From Glacieibacterium sp038211965 (GTDB lineage Bacteria > Pseudomonadota > Alphaproteobacteria > Sphingomonadales > Sphingomonadaceae): a stretch of DNA of 9,423 nucleotides. The stretch covers positions 1 to 9,423 of the forward strand of contig JBBQVB010000100.1 of assembly GCA_038211965.1 (NCBI GenBank), given 5' to 3'. The notes under the pieces are model-generated. The model was not told where the DNA came from, made no database searches, and saw only the letters and a program-made list of their open reading frames with translations. Shown here piece by piece: positions 1 through 6,815 of the stretch (position 1 is its first letter; the number at the start of each line of letters is the position of its first letter). Made by a program: the position numbers and the translations under genes.

Positions 1-2
1 GT

Positions 3-905
3 CTCCGCCAACTTTTGGATGAGAATTCTATTCCAGAAGAGTACAAGGTCGCTGTTATTGGACGCTTTAAGGCTGGTAAATCATCGTTTGTGAACGAGCT
101 TTTGGGGCAAAAGTTGGCCGGTGAGGATACCAACCCAGAGACAGCCGCCGTTACGACATTCCGTTACGGGAAACATGTGCAAGCTCGGATTAACCTCATC
201 GCAAAAGAGAACTGGGACGAGCAGCAGCAGGCTTATAAAGACGACCCTACTGATCCGGCTTCACATCGTGCTGCTAACTGGACAAAATTCGCCTCACGTG
301 ATCGACGATCAGGGTCCGATGCCGCTCTCGAGATTTTCGATCTATCAGAAATTGAACGCGAGCATATCCGCCCAGGCGGAAATACAATCACGATAAGGCT
401 GGCTGAGGGTCAGACAGCCGACGCGATTCGCAAAGCAGAGGCTGAGTTTCGTCGCAAAATAAAGCAATACACTTCCAGCACGAAACCTCACCATTGCCTC
501 GTGGAATCGATCGAGATCGAGACCCCGCTACCCATACTACAGCAGGGTGTCATACTGATCGATACACCTGGATTGGACGATACAGAGCGCTTTCGTGTCC
601 ATTTAACCGAACGGGCAGTAGAGGACATTGATGCTTGGCGCGCGAGATGTCGATCGTCTGGAACTGGCCGAACCCGAGCGGTGCCGGCGTGCCATCGAGC
701 GACAGCGGCACCAGTACCCGGCGGTCGCGCCCGCGCGTCGCTTCGTCGTGCACCCAGTGCGACGCGACCGAGGTCGCCGACCACAGCACGACGACGGCGA
801 GCGCGCTATCGAGTGCGGCGGCGGTGGTATTGGCAAAGCGTTCGCCGGGTTGCAGCAGCCCGTCCCACCAGACCGAAAACCCGCCGGCCTCGAGTGCCGC
901 GATGA
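3..905 (+). CDS. Dynamin-like GTPase, N-terminal fragment (5' end outside window, 3' end lost at a junction)
   Basis: The reading frame is open from the first bases, so the true start probably lies upstream; the first start codon inside the window is the TTG at 15. Counting from it, residues 16-23 form a P-loop (GRFKAGKS), followed by a threonine-rich switch I region (about 39-48) and a DTPG switch II motif at 183-186. This pattern fits bacterial dynamin-like large GTPases, which act on membranes and are common in defence islands. Native sequence seems to end near residue 207 (about position 635), after the segment RAVEDIDA. A family member should continue with the G4 motif and a long helical stalk. 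Instead the frame runs into arginine-rich nonsense up to 905, antisense to the TIR gene. The G4 motif and the whole stalk are missing, so it is unlikely to work. This part is clearly less GC-rich than the rest of the window, suggesting a foreign origin. The family is secure; the functional state is inferred. Confidence 0.82.
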   Translation, partial: LRQLLDENSIPEEYKVAVIGRFKAGKSSFVNELLGQKLAGEDTNPETAAVTTFRYGKHVQARINLIAKENWDEQQQAYKDDPTDPASHRAANWTKFASRDRRSGSDAALEIFDLSEIEREHIRPGGNTITIRLAEGQTADAIRKAEAEFRRKIKQYTSSTKPHHCLVESIEIETPLPILQQGVILIDTPGLDDTERFRVHLTERAVEDIDAWRARCRSSGTGRTRAVPACHRATAAPVPGGRARASLRRAPSATRPRSPTTARRRRARYRVRRRWYWQSVRRVAAARPTRPKTRRPRVPR

Positions 906-996
906 CCGGCAAGGCGCGCTCGCGGTCGCCGCGTGAATAGCAGACAAAGACAGTGGTCGGCGCGCCGGTCGCCCCGGACGGTGCGGAAACGGTCAC
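550..996 (-). CDS. TIR-domain protein, truncated after the TIR domain
   Basis: From a GTG at 996, residues 14-120 make an almost complete TIR domain. The first strand is TTVFVCYSRGD (14-24), then the BB-loop region SVWWDG (41-46), a strand AVVVLWS (67-73) and the helix SHWVHDEA (79-86). Glu85 sits where TIR NAD-cleaving enzymes such as SARM1 carry their catalytic glutamate, so NAD hydrolysis or cyclisation is plausible. Bacterial TIR proteins usually carry further sensor or repeat domains after the TIR. Here the likeness stops around DISRA (residues 116-120, near position 637), and the frame runs antisense through the dynamin-like gene to a stop at 550. An in-frame ATG at 1140 gives a longer form, but the extra 48 residues look non-coding, so the GTG is preferred; no strong ribosome binding site is visible. 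The gene is divergent from the SLOG/4TM gene. The TIR assignment is secure; activity of the fragment is uncertain. Confidence 0.82.
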   Translation of the reverse strand: MTVSAPSGATGAPTTVFVCYSRGDRERALPVIAALEAGGFSVWWDGLLQPGERFANTTAAALDSALAVVVLWSATSVASHWVHDEATRGRDRRVLVPLSLDGTPAPLGFGQFQTIDISRAKHQCPLLPVRLNGHESALYRPIQVYRSV

Positions 997-1248
997 GACG
1001 CTAGGCGACTGCGGGCAGTTGGGGCCTTGTAGCCCGCCTCGATCAGGCGACGCGCCGAACCTGATCGCGCCGCGAAGGACGCCGCATGACTTGCCCCACA
1101 GGGTCGCGCGACTTTCATCCTCGGGTGCCCCCGACACCATGTCGCGTCAGGTCAACCGACAGCGACATGTCCCTCTATCGCGTGGTCGGCACGTGGACTA
1201 GAGAAATAACGACCGGCATGGGTCGTTTCCGCCCACGCTTCCGAGCGC
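997..1248. other. Divergent spacer between the TIR and SLOG/4TM genes
   Basis: No open frame here reads like a protein: all are short, rich in arginine or proline, and lack recognisable motifs. In the frame of the downstream SLOG/4TM gene a TAA lies at 1207-1209, and the sequence from about 1210 to 1248 reads on into that gene. Homologous coding sequence may therefore begin within this spacer, with a deletion breakpoint between about 1207 and 1240. I see no clear promoter, although both flanking genes would have to start from here. Confidence 0.5.
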
Positions 1249-2685
1249 GTGGCACTCGCCGGGCGGGTGATGATTGAACAGTCGGATTTTATCATCGGCG
1301 TCTGGAACGGCATTTCCGAAGCCTATGTCGGCGGCACCGGCCATACCATCGCGACGGCGCTCGACCAGGGTGTCGCCGTCCTGTGGATCGATCCCGCCGC
1401 GCCGGAAGACTGGCGGATCGTGCACTCGCGCGAGGGGCTGCGGGCACCGGTCGATCCGCGGACCGATCGCCTCGCCAGCCTCCGGCAGGTCATCACCGCG
1501 GCGCTGACCTTTACCGGCAATGCGGGCTTTCGCAGCGGCAGCGCCGCGCTCGCCGACCAGCGCTGGCCCGGGCGCAGCCCGTGGCTGTTCCACAGCTATC
1601 GCCGCGTCGAGGCGATGTTCGGCGGCGATGCGAGCCCGTGGCATTCGCTGCGGCAGGTCTATGTCACCCCCGCTACGCATGTTTCGGCGGCCCGCGACGG
1701 CATCCTGTCGGCAGCGGCGGCGATGCCATCCGCCGATCGCCGCCTGATCGACGCGATCGCCGCACAGGTGCTGCGGCGCTTCGCCTTCGCCGACGGGGTC
1801 TCGGCCTATCTGTCCGACCGTTATCGCGGCGGCATGGTGGTCAGCTTTCTGCTGGCGGGCCTCGCGGTGGTCATCGGCATCGCCTACCAGCCGTTCGGCC
1901 GCGCCGCCGACAAATGGATGTTCGCGCTCGTCGAGTTCACGCTGCTCGTGACGATCCTTGCCGTTACCTGGGCCGGCCAGCGCCGCCGCTGGCATGGGCG
2001 CTGGTTCGAGACGCGGCGCGTCGCCGAATATTTCCGCCACGCCCCGGCGCTGCTCATCCTCGGCGTGGCGCGCCCTGCGGGGCGCTGGCCGCGCGGTGCC
2101 GATACCGACTGGCCGGAGTTCTATGCGCGCCACGGCCTGCGGGCCGTCGGACTTCCCGAGCTGTCCGTCACCACCGCCTATCTGCGCGCCGGCTTGGAAC
2201 TGCTCGATATCCATCACGTCGTGCAGCAGCGCGACTATCATCGCTGCAAGGCGGAGCGCCTGACCCGCGCGCATCATCGCCTCGACGTGCTGTCGCAGCG
2301 GCTGTTTCAGCTCGCGGTCGCCGCAGTCACGATCTATCTCGTCCTGACCCTTGCCAGCGCGCTCGGCGTGTTCGCCGAGGCCCGCCTCGAAGGCATGGCC
2401 AAGACCTTCACCTTCCTCGGCGTCGCGCTCCCCAGCTTTGGCGGGATGTTCGCGGGCATTCGATACTTCGGCGATTTCGAGCGCTTCGCGGCGATTTCGG
2501 AGATCACCTCGCAGAAACTTGGTTCGCTCCATCTCCGCATCAACTTGCTGCTTTCCGCACCCGAATCGGCGCTCAATTACGCCGCGGTGGCAAGCCTCGC
2601 GCATGCCGCCGACGAGATCGTGGTCAGCGAGATCGAAAACTGGCAAGCGGTGTTCAGTGGCAAGCATATTACTGTGCCGGTCTGA
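1249..2685 (+). CDS. SLOG-type/four-transmembrane (SLATT-like) membrane protein, apparently N-terminally truncated
   Basis: Residues 1-50 (from the GTG at 1249) resemble the C-terminal half of a SLOG/Rossmann nucleotide-binding domain: MIEQSDFIIGVWNG (8-21), a GGTGHTIATAL helix start, then VAVLWIDP. The N-terminal strand and glycine loop expected of that fold are absent, and the frame is closed upstream by TAA at 1207, so about 100 or more residues seem lost. After a linker there are two pairs of predicted membrane helices: about 196-216, 223-243, 352-375 and 388-408. A cytosolic tail follows, with the segment EIENWQAVFSGK near the end. SLOG domains joined to SLATT-type membrane effectors are known from nucleotide-dependent conflict systems, where the SLOG part is thought to sense or process a nucleotide ligand. 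The start is uncertain (GTG 1249 or ATG 1270; neither has a clear ribosome binding site). The next gene begins 48 bases downstream, probably in one transcript. The SLOG/SLATT naming is by pattern only. Confidence 0.68.
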   Translation: MALAGRVMIEQSDFIIGVWNGISEAYVGGTGHTIATALDQGVAVLWIDPAAPEDWRIVHSREGLRAPVDPRTDRLASLRQVITAALTFTGNAGFRSGSAALADQRWPGRSPWLFHSYRRVEAMFGGDASPWHSLRQVYVTPATHVSAARDGILSAAAAMPSADRRLIDAIAAQVLRRFAFADGVSAYLSDRYRGGMVVSFLLAGLAVVIGIAYQPFGRAADKWMFALVEFTLLVTILAVTWAGQRRRWHGRWFETRRVAEYFRHAPALLILGVARPAGRWPRGADTDWPEFYARHGLRAVGLPELSVTTAYLRAGLELLDIHHVVQQRDYHRCKAERLTRAHHRLDVLSQRLFQLAVAAVTIYLVLTLASALGVFAEARLEGMAKTFTFLGVALPSFGGMFAGIRYFGDFERFAAISEITSQKLGSLHLRINLLLSAPESALNYAAVASLAHAADEIVVSEIENWQAVFSGKHITVPV

Positions 2686-2733
2686 CGTGGCAGCGGCGGT
2701 GCACAGCTTCCTTCGCTTCCGCAGGAGAGCAGG

Positions 2734-3828
2734 ATGACCGACCGCGCCGACACGACCGGGGCCAGGGCCATGCCGACCCTCGCGCCGCCACCCGACGCGA
2801 AGTCGGGGGTCACGCTCGAGGCGGGAGCGGGCAAGGGCGAGGCCGAGTTGCTGATGGTCGGCGCGCTGCGCGCCGCCGCGGCGACGATCGTCGATGCGAC
2901 GCTGGCCGCGTGCGCCGCTGCCGCATCGCCGGAAATATTGATGTTCGTCGGCAGCGAGACAGTCGATCTTTCGCCGCTCGACCGCTTCGACGCGGCTTGT
3001 GCGCAATTGGCCGCCCGGCTGGACGCCGCCCTTGCCGCGGCAGCGCTCGCACCAGCCGTCGCCAGCGACCGCGGCCTCGGCGACCGCGGCGTGGGCGACC
3101 GCGGCGTCGGCGACCGCGGCCTGGCCGAAGTGATCGCCACTGCGGTGCCCGGTCTCGGCATTGCGACCACCGCGCTGTCTCTCGCGGCGACGGCAGCCCA
3201 ATATTTCGCCGTCAGGACACGTTTTGCGGGCATCGAGTTGACGGTGCAGGACGGGCTGCTGCGGCGCGAACTGGCGGCCGCGCTTCTCGCCCGTCGCGCC
3301 GGTGTTTCCGTTCGGCTCGTGCCGCTCCACGACCGTGCCGCGAGCGCCGCGATCGTCGCGAGGCTTCAGGAACTCGGCGATCGCGGTGCCGCAGCAACGG
3401 CTGCCGCCGACCGGCTCGCCGGCAGTTCGGCGCCGACGGAACGCGTCGCCGAGTTACGCGCGGCGGCGAGCGCCGAAGCCGAATTCCGTGCCCGGCTGAC
3501 GGCCGCCGACACGCCGGGCGGCGCGGCGCTTTCCGAACTGGCCGAGCTTCGTGCAATTCACGACGCGCTCGACCGCAACGCCGCGCTGCTGTTCGCCACC
3601 ACGGCGCACGCGAGCGGCGGGCAGTTCTCGCGACAAGGGTTGTTCGGCGGAATTTTGCGCGATCCGACGAGCGAAGTCTGCGCGGCGGTCGTCGTCGGCT
3701 ATACCGTGCTGAGCGGGCCGTCGCTGGCGCTCGTTGCGACCGGCAATGTCCGCGCCCCGGCGCGCTATGTCGCGCTCCGCGACGTCGCCGCGTCGACCGA
3801 CGACACGGTGGTCGGGAGACGCCCTTGA
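2734..3828 (+). CDS. Unrecognised 364-residue protein with a DRG(L/V)G tandem repeat
   Basis: I do not recognise this family. The ATG at 2734 has a good ribosome binding site (AGGAG, 2723-2727). The protein is very rich in alanine. After a low-complexity start (about 1-35), residues 40-110 look helical, with one strand-like stretch (EILMFVGSETVDL). Residues 112-131 are four copies of a five-residue repeat, DRG(L/V)(G/A). Next comes a hydrophobic glycine/alanine stretch at about 132-160 (GLGIATTALSLAATAA) that could be a single membrane segment or a buried helix pair. The middle (about 205-290) is charged and helical, possibly coiled coil. The last 90 residues look like a compact mixed domain (FATTAHASGGQFSRQGLFGG, later VVVGYTVLSGPSLALVATG). 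G/C at third codon positions is high throughout, supporting real coding. It lies 48 bases after the SLOG/4TM gene, so a shared role is plausible, but I propose no function. Confidence 0.68.
   Translation: MTDRADTTGARAMPTLAPPPDAKSGVTLEAGAGKGEAELLMVGALRAAAATIVDATLAACAAAASPEILMFVGSETVDLSPLDRFDAACAQLAARLDAALAAAALAPAVASDRGLGDRGVGDRGVGDRGLAEVIATAVPGLGIATTALSLAATAAQYFAVRTRFAGIELTVQDGLLRRELAAALLARRAGVSVRLVPLHDRAASAAIVARLQELGDRGAAATAAADRLAGSSAPTERVAELRAAASAEAEFRARLTAADTPGGAALSELAELRAIHDALDRNAALLFATTAHASGGQFSRQGLFGGILRDPTSEVCAAVVVGYTVLSGPSLALVATGNVRAPARYVALRDVAASTDDTVVGRRP
3065..3124 (+). repeat. Four tandem copies of a 15-base unit
   Basis: Copies start at 3065, 3080, 3095 and 3110. The consensus is GCGACCGCGGCSTSG, each copy containing CCGCGG. 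The unit length is a multiple of three, so copy number can change without breaking the frame. It encodes DRG(L/V)(G/A) four times, just before the hydrophobic stretch of the 364-residue protein. The copies differ only at the two ambiguous positions shown, which suggests recent duplication. Confidence 0.9.
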
Positions 3829-3935
3829 CCGCCGACTGTTACGTCGTCCCGACATTACCTGGCCGTGACGGTACGCGCCGTGACCGCCGCGAACGATTGT
3901 AGGGTGCTTGTAGTCGGATTTTCGGGGGTATTGAT
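3829..3935. other. Short intergenic gap, no gene seen
   Basis: This 107-base gap is GC-rich at first and becomes more AT-rich from about 3893. A run of G at about 3924-3929 lies a suitable distance before the ATG at 3936 and could act as its ribosome binding site. I see no convincing terminator or promoter. Confidence 0.4.
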
Positions 3936-4346
3936 ATGGCGCGACGCTACCGTGTTCTTGCTGCGCGCGCCGCCCGCATGCGGCGTCGCGCCGAGCGGAC
4001 GCAGCGGCGGGTCGCCGCCGTCACCGCCCACACGAGGTGCAGCGTCGGCGGCGCAGCAGGCGAGCGCGGCTTGGGGATTTCCGGCGGCGATATCGAAGTC
4101 GCCCTGCTCGACGCGGCCACCCACCTCAACAACTGCCGCCCGTCCTTGTCCGACCGAGTCGGCGATGTCTTTCCGACGGCCTCGACGGTCCGCAAACTGC
4201 TTGCCGGCTGCCAGGATCTGATCGAGGAGAGGTTCGGCTGCCGCGTCGGCCTTGCCAGCGGGAGCGACGAGGAGGCGAGCAGCTTGACCAGCTTGCAGTA
4301 TGGCGAACTGGCCGAGTGGATCGCCGAAAAAATCATGGCGCGATGA
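3936..4346 (+). CDS. Unrecognised 136-residue protein, coupled to the beta-barrel gene
   Basis: I do not recognise this family. The first 35 residues are arginine-rich and basic. From about residue 48 (GISGGDIEVALLDAATHL) the protein looks like a small helical domain with conserved-looking segments DVFPTASTVRKLL, CQDLIEERFG and LQYGELAEWIAEKI. The last two vaguely recall the later helices of acyl-carrier-protein-like four-helix folds, but no DSL phosphopantetheine site lines up, so this is only a hint. G/C at third positions is high over the full length, which supports the ATG at 3936; a G run about seven bases upstream could be its ribosome binding site. A later TTG start at 4071 would remove the basic leader. 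Its stop overlaps the ATG of the next gene by four bases (ATGA, 4343-4346), implying translational coupling and a shared job with that exported protein. Confidence 0.55.
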   Translation: MARRYRVLAARAARMRRRAERTQRRVAAVTAHTRCSVGGAAGERGLGISGGDIEVALLDAATHLNNCRPSLSDRVGDVFPTASTVRKLLAGCQDLIEERFGCRVGLASGSDEEASSLTSLQYGELAEWIAEKIMAR

Positions 4347-5720
4347 GTATCCGGCTGGTGGTCATCCCGTTCGTCGCGGGCAGCCTTGCGCAACCCGCGC
4401 TCGCGGCCGACAGGATGCTGGTCAACCAACTTGCGCCGGAGATCGCGAAGGCGTGCGTCGCGTCGGCCGATGGCCGCAGCGGCAGCATGTCGGCGGCCGC
4501 CCTCGGCCGCGCGATCTTCCGGTCGGGCTAATGCGCCGCTCGTCGTTCAATACGACTGGGCGCGCAGCGGCGGCAGCGGCATCGGCGCGGTCGCTCTCGA
4601 CAAGCCGGTAAAGGTCAATCACCGGTCGGTGACGCGTTTGCGCACGCTGATCGCGGCGTGGCTGAACCCCGACGCGGCCGGGTCTGCGGAACGCTTGCCG
4701 CTTGCCGACGGTGGCGTTGAAATCCTTCTGTCCGACAACGGTGGCGCGACCGGGGACGCGATGCCGCGCGTCCTCGCGGCGGTGCTCGAGGGACGCGACG
4801 ACGGCATGACCATCCGCTGCCTCCCCCGCACCGGCGGCGGTGCGCCGGCGAGCCCTGTCGTCGCGGTCGCCGCACCTGCGCCGACCCGCGCCGAAATCAT
4901 CGTCACGCGCGCGCCGACCGACCTGACGATCCAGTCGCTCGTCGACCGGCCATCGGCGGAAATCGCCTACACCAACAACCTCGACAGGCACCGCGAGACG
5001 CTGTCGCTGACCGGCACGATCGGCGTGGTCTGGCGTGAGTTCGCGCTGGGCGACCCCGCACGCGTCGACCGCGAGGGCGGCGTGTTCGCGCGCATAAAAC
5101 CGACGGCCTTCGTCCAGATCGAACGCGAGGGTTCGACGGGCAATCCCGACGCCACCGACAATCTCGCCGTCGGCTTTCAGGTCGGTGGCTTCGTGCAGAC
5201 CCGTTCCGCGCCCGGCAAACGGCCGCGAACGGCATCGCATTATTTCGCGCTCAACGGGCGCTACCTGACCGACACGCGGTTCGCGTCGCGCAGCTGGTCG
5301 CTGGCGGCGCGGGTGACGCCCGATATCGACCTGCCGGGCAACGACGTCGCCTATGTGATCGTGAAAGATCGGCTGACATTTCGCTGGCTGGTCAGCGGCA
5401 CCTTCGATCATCTGTCGAACGACCGTCCGGGGCGTAAGCTCGACCTGATCGACGCGCCGTCGTGGACGCGCCTCGGTTTCGACGCCACCGCGAATGTCAC
5501 GCTCAACCTACGGGACCGCGGCCGCGTTCAGCTGCGCGCCGACTACGGCCAGCGCTACAACCTCGAACGCGGCCCCGGCGACGCGCAGCGACTGTCGCTG
5601 CGCTTCCAGTACCTTCCCGACAACCATATATCGTTCGGAATCGCCTACGACGACGGCGAGTCGTTCGACCTGCTGACGCACACCAGCGTCATCAAGGCCG
5701 TTTTCGGCATCAAGCGCTGA
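4343..5720 (+). CDS. Exported, probable outer-membrane beta-barrel protein with an apparent frameshift near 4529
   Basis: The ATG at 4343 opens a signal peptide: a hydrophobic core LVVIPFVAGSL, then an ALA cleavage site at residues 19-21. This frame stops at TAA 4529-4531. The sequence continues sensibly in the +1 frame from AAT at 4530 (NAPLVVQYDWARSG) to the stop at 5720. Removing one T at 4529 would give a single protein of about 458 residues. After an N-terminal domain (about 23-170) and a proline/alanine linker, the last 270 residues alternate polar and apolar residues in many short strands with charged turns, for example FALNGRYLTDT, RLGFDATANVTLNL, RVQLRADYGQRY and HISFGIAYDD, ending VFGIKR. 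This suits an outer-membrane barrel, although the last residue is Arg rather than the usual aromatic. There is no strong ribosome binding site, so translation probably depends on the upstream gene through the ATGA overlap. A decaying gene or a sequencing error are both possible. The family is not recognised. Confidence 0.62.
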
Positions 5721-5765
5721 CCGCGCCGCCACCCGAGCCGAATCGTGCTAGCCGGGGCCGGCCAC

Positions 5766-6590
5766 TCACTCCGGCGTCATGAACATCCCGCGCACGACCA
5801 GCTTCGTGCCGCCCTTGGTGAACAGCTTCCGCCCCTTGAACTCGGTCTCGTACAGGCGCGTGATCGCGGCGGCGTCGTCGGCGAAGGTGATCGTGCGGCC
5901 GTCGGGGTGGAAGATATCGATGCCTTCGTCCGAGTGTTCGCTGGCATAGCTTTCCTGCGCGCCGTGCAGGACCATCGGCACGCCGATCTGGCGGTTGACC
6001 CAGTTCTGCACGTCCATGAACTCGGGGCTGCGCATGTGCTTCATCCCGAGACGTTCCTCGGTGACCGAGACATTCTTCGCCGGGTCGCCCGCGGGCACGA
6101 TGCCGTACAGGTCGAAGTCGCCGTGGATGTACTTGCCCGCCGTCAACAGCCCGATGCCGGTGAACTTGACGCACCCGTAGCGGACGCTCTTGGGATCGAG
6201 ATCGACGAAATACTGCTTGCCGCCCGGAACATAGGTGACGCGCGACTGGCCTTCGAAGGTCAGCACCGCGGGGTCGAGCGTCTTGGCGAAGCCCTCCCAC
6301 TCCTTCAGCGCCTTGCCATATTTCTCGCCCGACTTGAATGCACCCTCGCCGCTTACGGTCGGATCGACAACTAGCCCCGCGCTCTTCATCGGGCCGTAGC
6401 GCGGATGGACATAGTCCTGGTCGGCGGTCTTGGCCTTGCAGTCGAGACGTTTGGGCACGCACGCGGGATCGCGCATCAGCTCGACCGAGGCCTCATTGGT
6501 CCGCCGTACGAGAATGAAGACTTGGAAGAGTTTGGCAGCGGACAGAAACGCTTTCGCGCAATCCGCCGGCATGCGCTTGTCGAAGCTCAT
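5766..6590 (-). CDS. ExoY/CyaA/edema-factor-like (class II) nucleotidyl cyclase homologue, stand-alone
   Basis: This 274-residue protein starts at ATG 6590, with a GGGGAA ribosome binding site at 6597-6602. Its motifs match the class II cyclases in order. FILVRRTNEASVELM (25-39) precedes a lysine pair seven apart, K47 and K54, in PKRLDCKAKTAD; this corresponds to the ATP-binding lysines of edema factor (346/353) and ExoY. HGDFDLYGIVP (156-166) supplies the metal-binding D158-x-D160. VLHGAQES (207-214) supplies H209, equivalent to the third metal ligand. The position of the catalytic-loop histidine (K47+5) holds Lys52, and the nucleotide-contacting Asn six after the metal histidine is Tyr215, so activity or substrate may differ. 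Family members make cAMP, cGMP or cUMP/cCMP and are usually secreted toxins awaking on a host factor. Here there is no signal peptide, repeat region or secretion gene nearby. Convergent with the beta-barrel gene, 45 bases apart. The assignment is by motif, from memory of the family. Confidence 0.75.
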   Translation of the reverse strand: MSFDKRMPADCAKAFLSAAKLFQVFILVRRTNEASVELMRDPACVPKRLDCKAKTADQDYVHPRYGPMKSAGLVVDPTVSGEGAFKSGEKYGKALKEWEGFAKTLDPAVLTFEGQSRVTYVPGGKQYFVDLDPKSVRYGCVKFTGIGLLTAGKYIHGDFDLYGIVPAGDPAKNVSVTEERLGMKHMRSPEFMDVQNWVNRQIGVPMVLHGAQESYASEHSDEGIDIFHPDGRTITFADDAAAITRLYETEFKGRKLFTKGGTKLVVRGMFMTPE

Positions 6591-6815
6591 CGCTGGTTCC
6601 CCGTGTTGGCGCGACCCGGGGTTTCACCCACGATAACCCTTCCATTGCGCACCGTCCAGCGCGGCACCGACCGCGCGGCGATGACTAGCACCCGCCGAAC
6701 CGCTCGCCTGCCCATGCGCCGACGACGCCAGCAACCGTGAGCGGTCATCGTGGCGGGTAAACTACTTATTTTTCGGCATTTTTGCAACTGTCCCGTACGA
6801 TCACGAACGGGGTTA
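6591..6815. other. Gene-poor spacer between the cyclase-like gene and tRNA-Leu
   Basis: No convincing gene is visible. The part nearest the tRNA (about 6755-6790) is AT-rich compared with its surroundings. An imperfect hairpin at 6792-6811 (CCCGT/ACGGG arms) lies just past the tRNA 3' end, without a T run. It could help tRNA 3' processing or termination, but the evidence is slight. Confidence 0.4.

Noticed and set aside
3065..3124. Considered as a CRISPR-like array.
   Set aside because: The 15-base units are directly adjacent with no spacers and lie in frame inside a gene.
1198..3330. Long open frame of about 710 codons on the minus strand.
   Set aside because: It is antisense to two genes with better motifs and ribosome binding sites, is rich in Arg, Ala, Gly and Asp, and shows no domain. 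Such shadow frames are normal opposite GC-rich genes.
1383..3902. Open frame of 839 codons on the plus strand, out of phase with the SLOG/4TM gene.
   Set aside because: Extremely arginine-rich, without any motif, and crossing two better-supported genes; a +1 shadow of GC-rich coding.
4422..5411. Minus-strand open frame of 329 codons opposite the beta-barrel gene.
   Set aside because: Arginine-rich, no motif, and opposite a frame with clear strand periodicity.
5751..5762. Palindrome GCCGGGGCCGGC between the converging beta-barrel and cyclase-like genes, considered as a shared terminator.
   Set aside because: The arms leave too small a loop and no T run follows on either strand; chance in GC-rich DNA.
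6587..6787. Minus-strand frame of 66 codons whose stop overlaps the cyclase-like ATG (ATGA), suggesting coupling.
   Set aside because: Arginine-rich with no motif or ribosome binding site; the cyclase-like gene has its own good binding site, so the overlap is probably chance.
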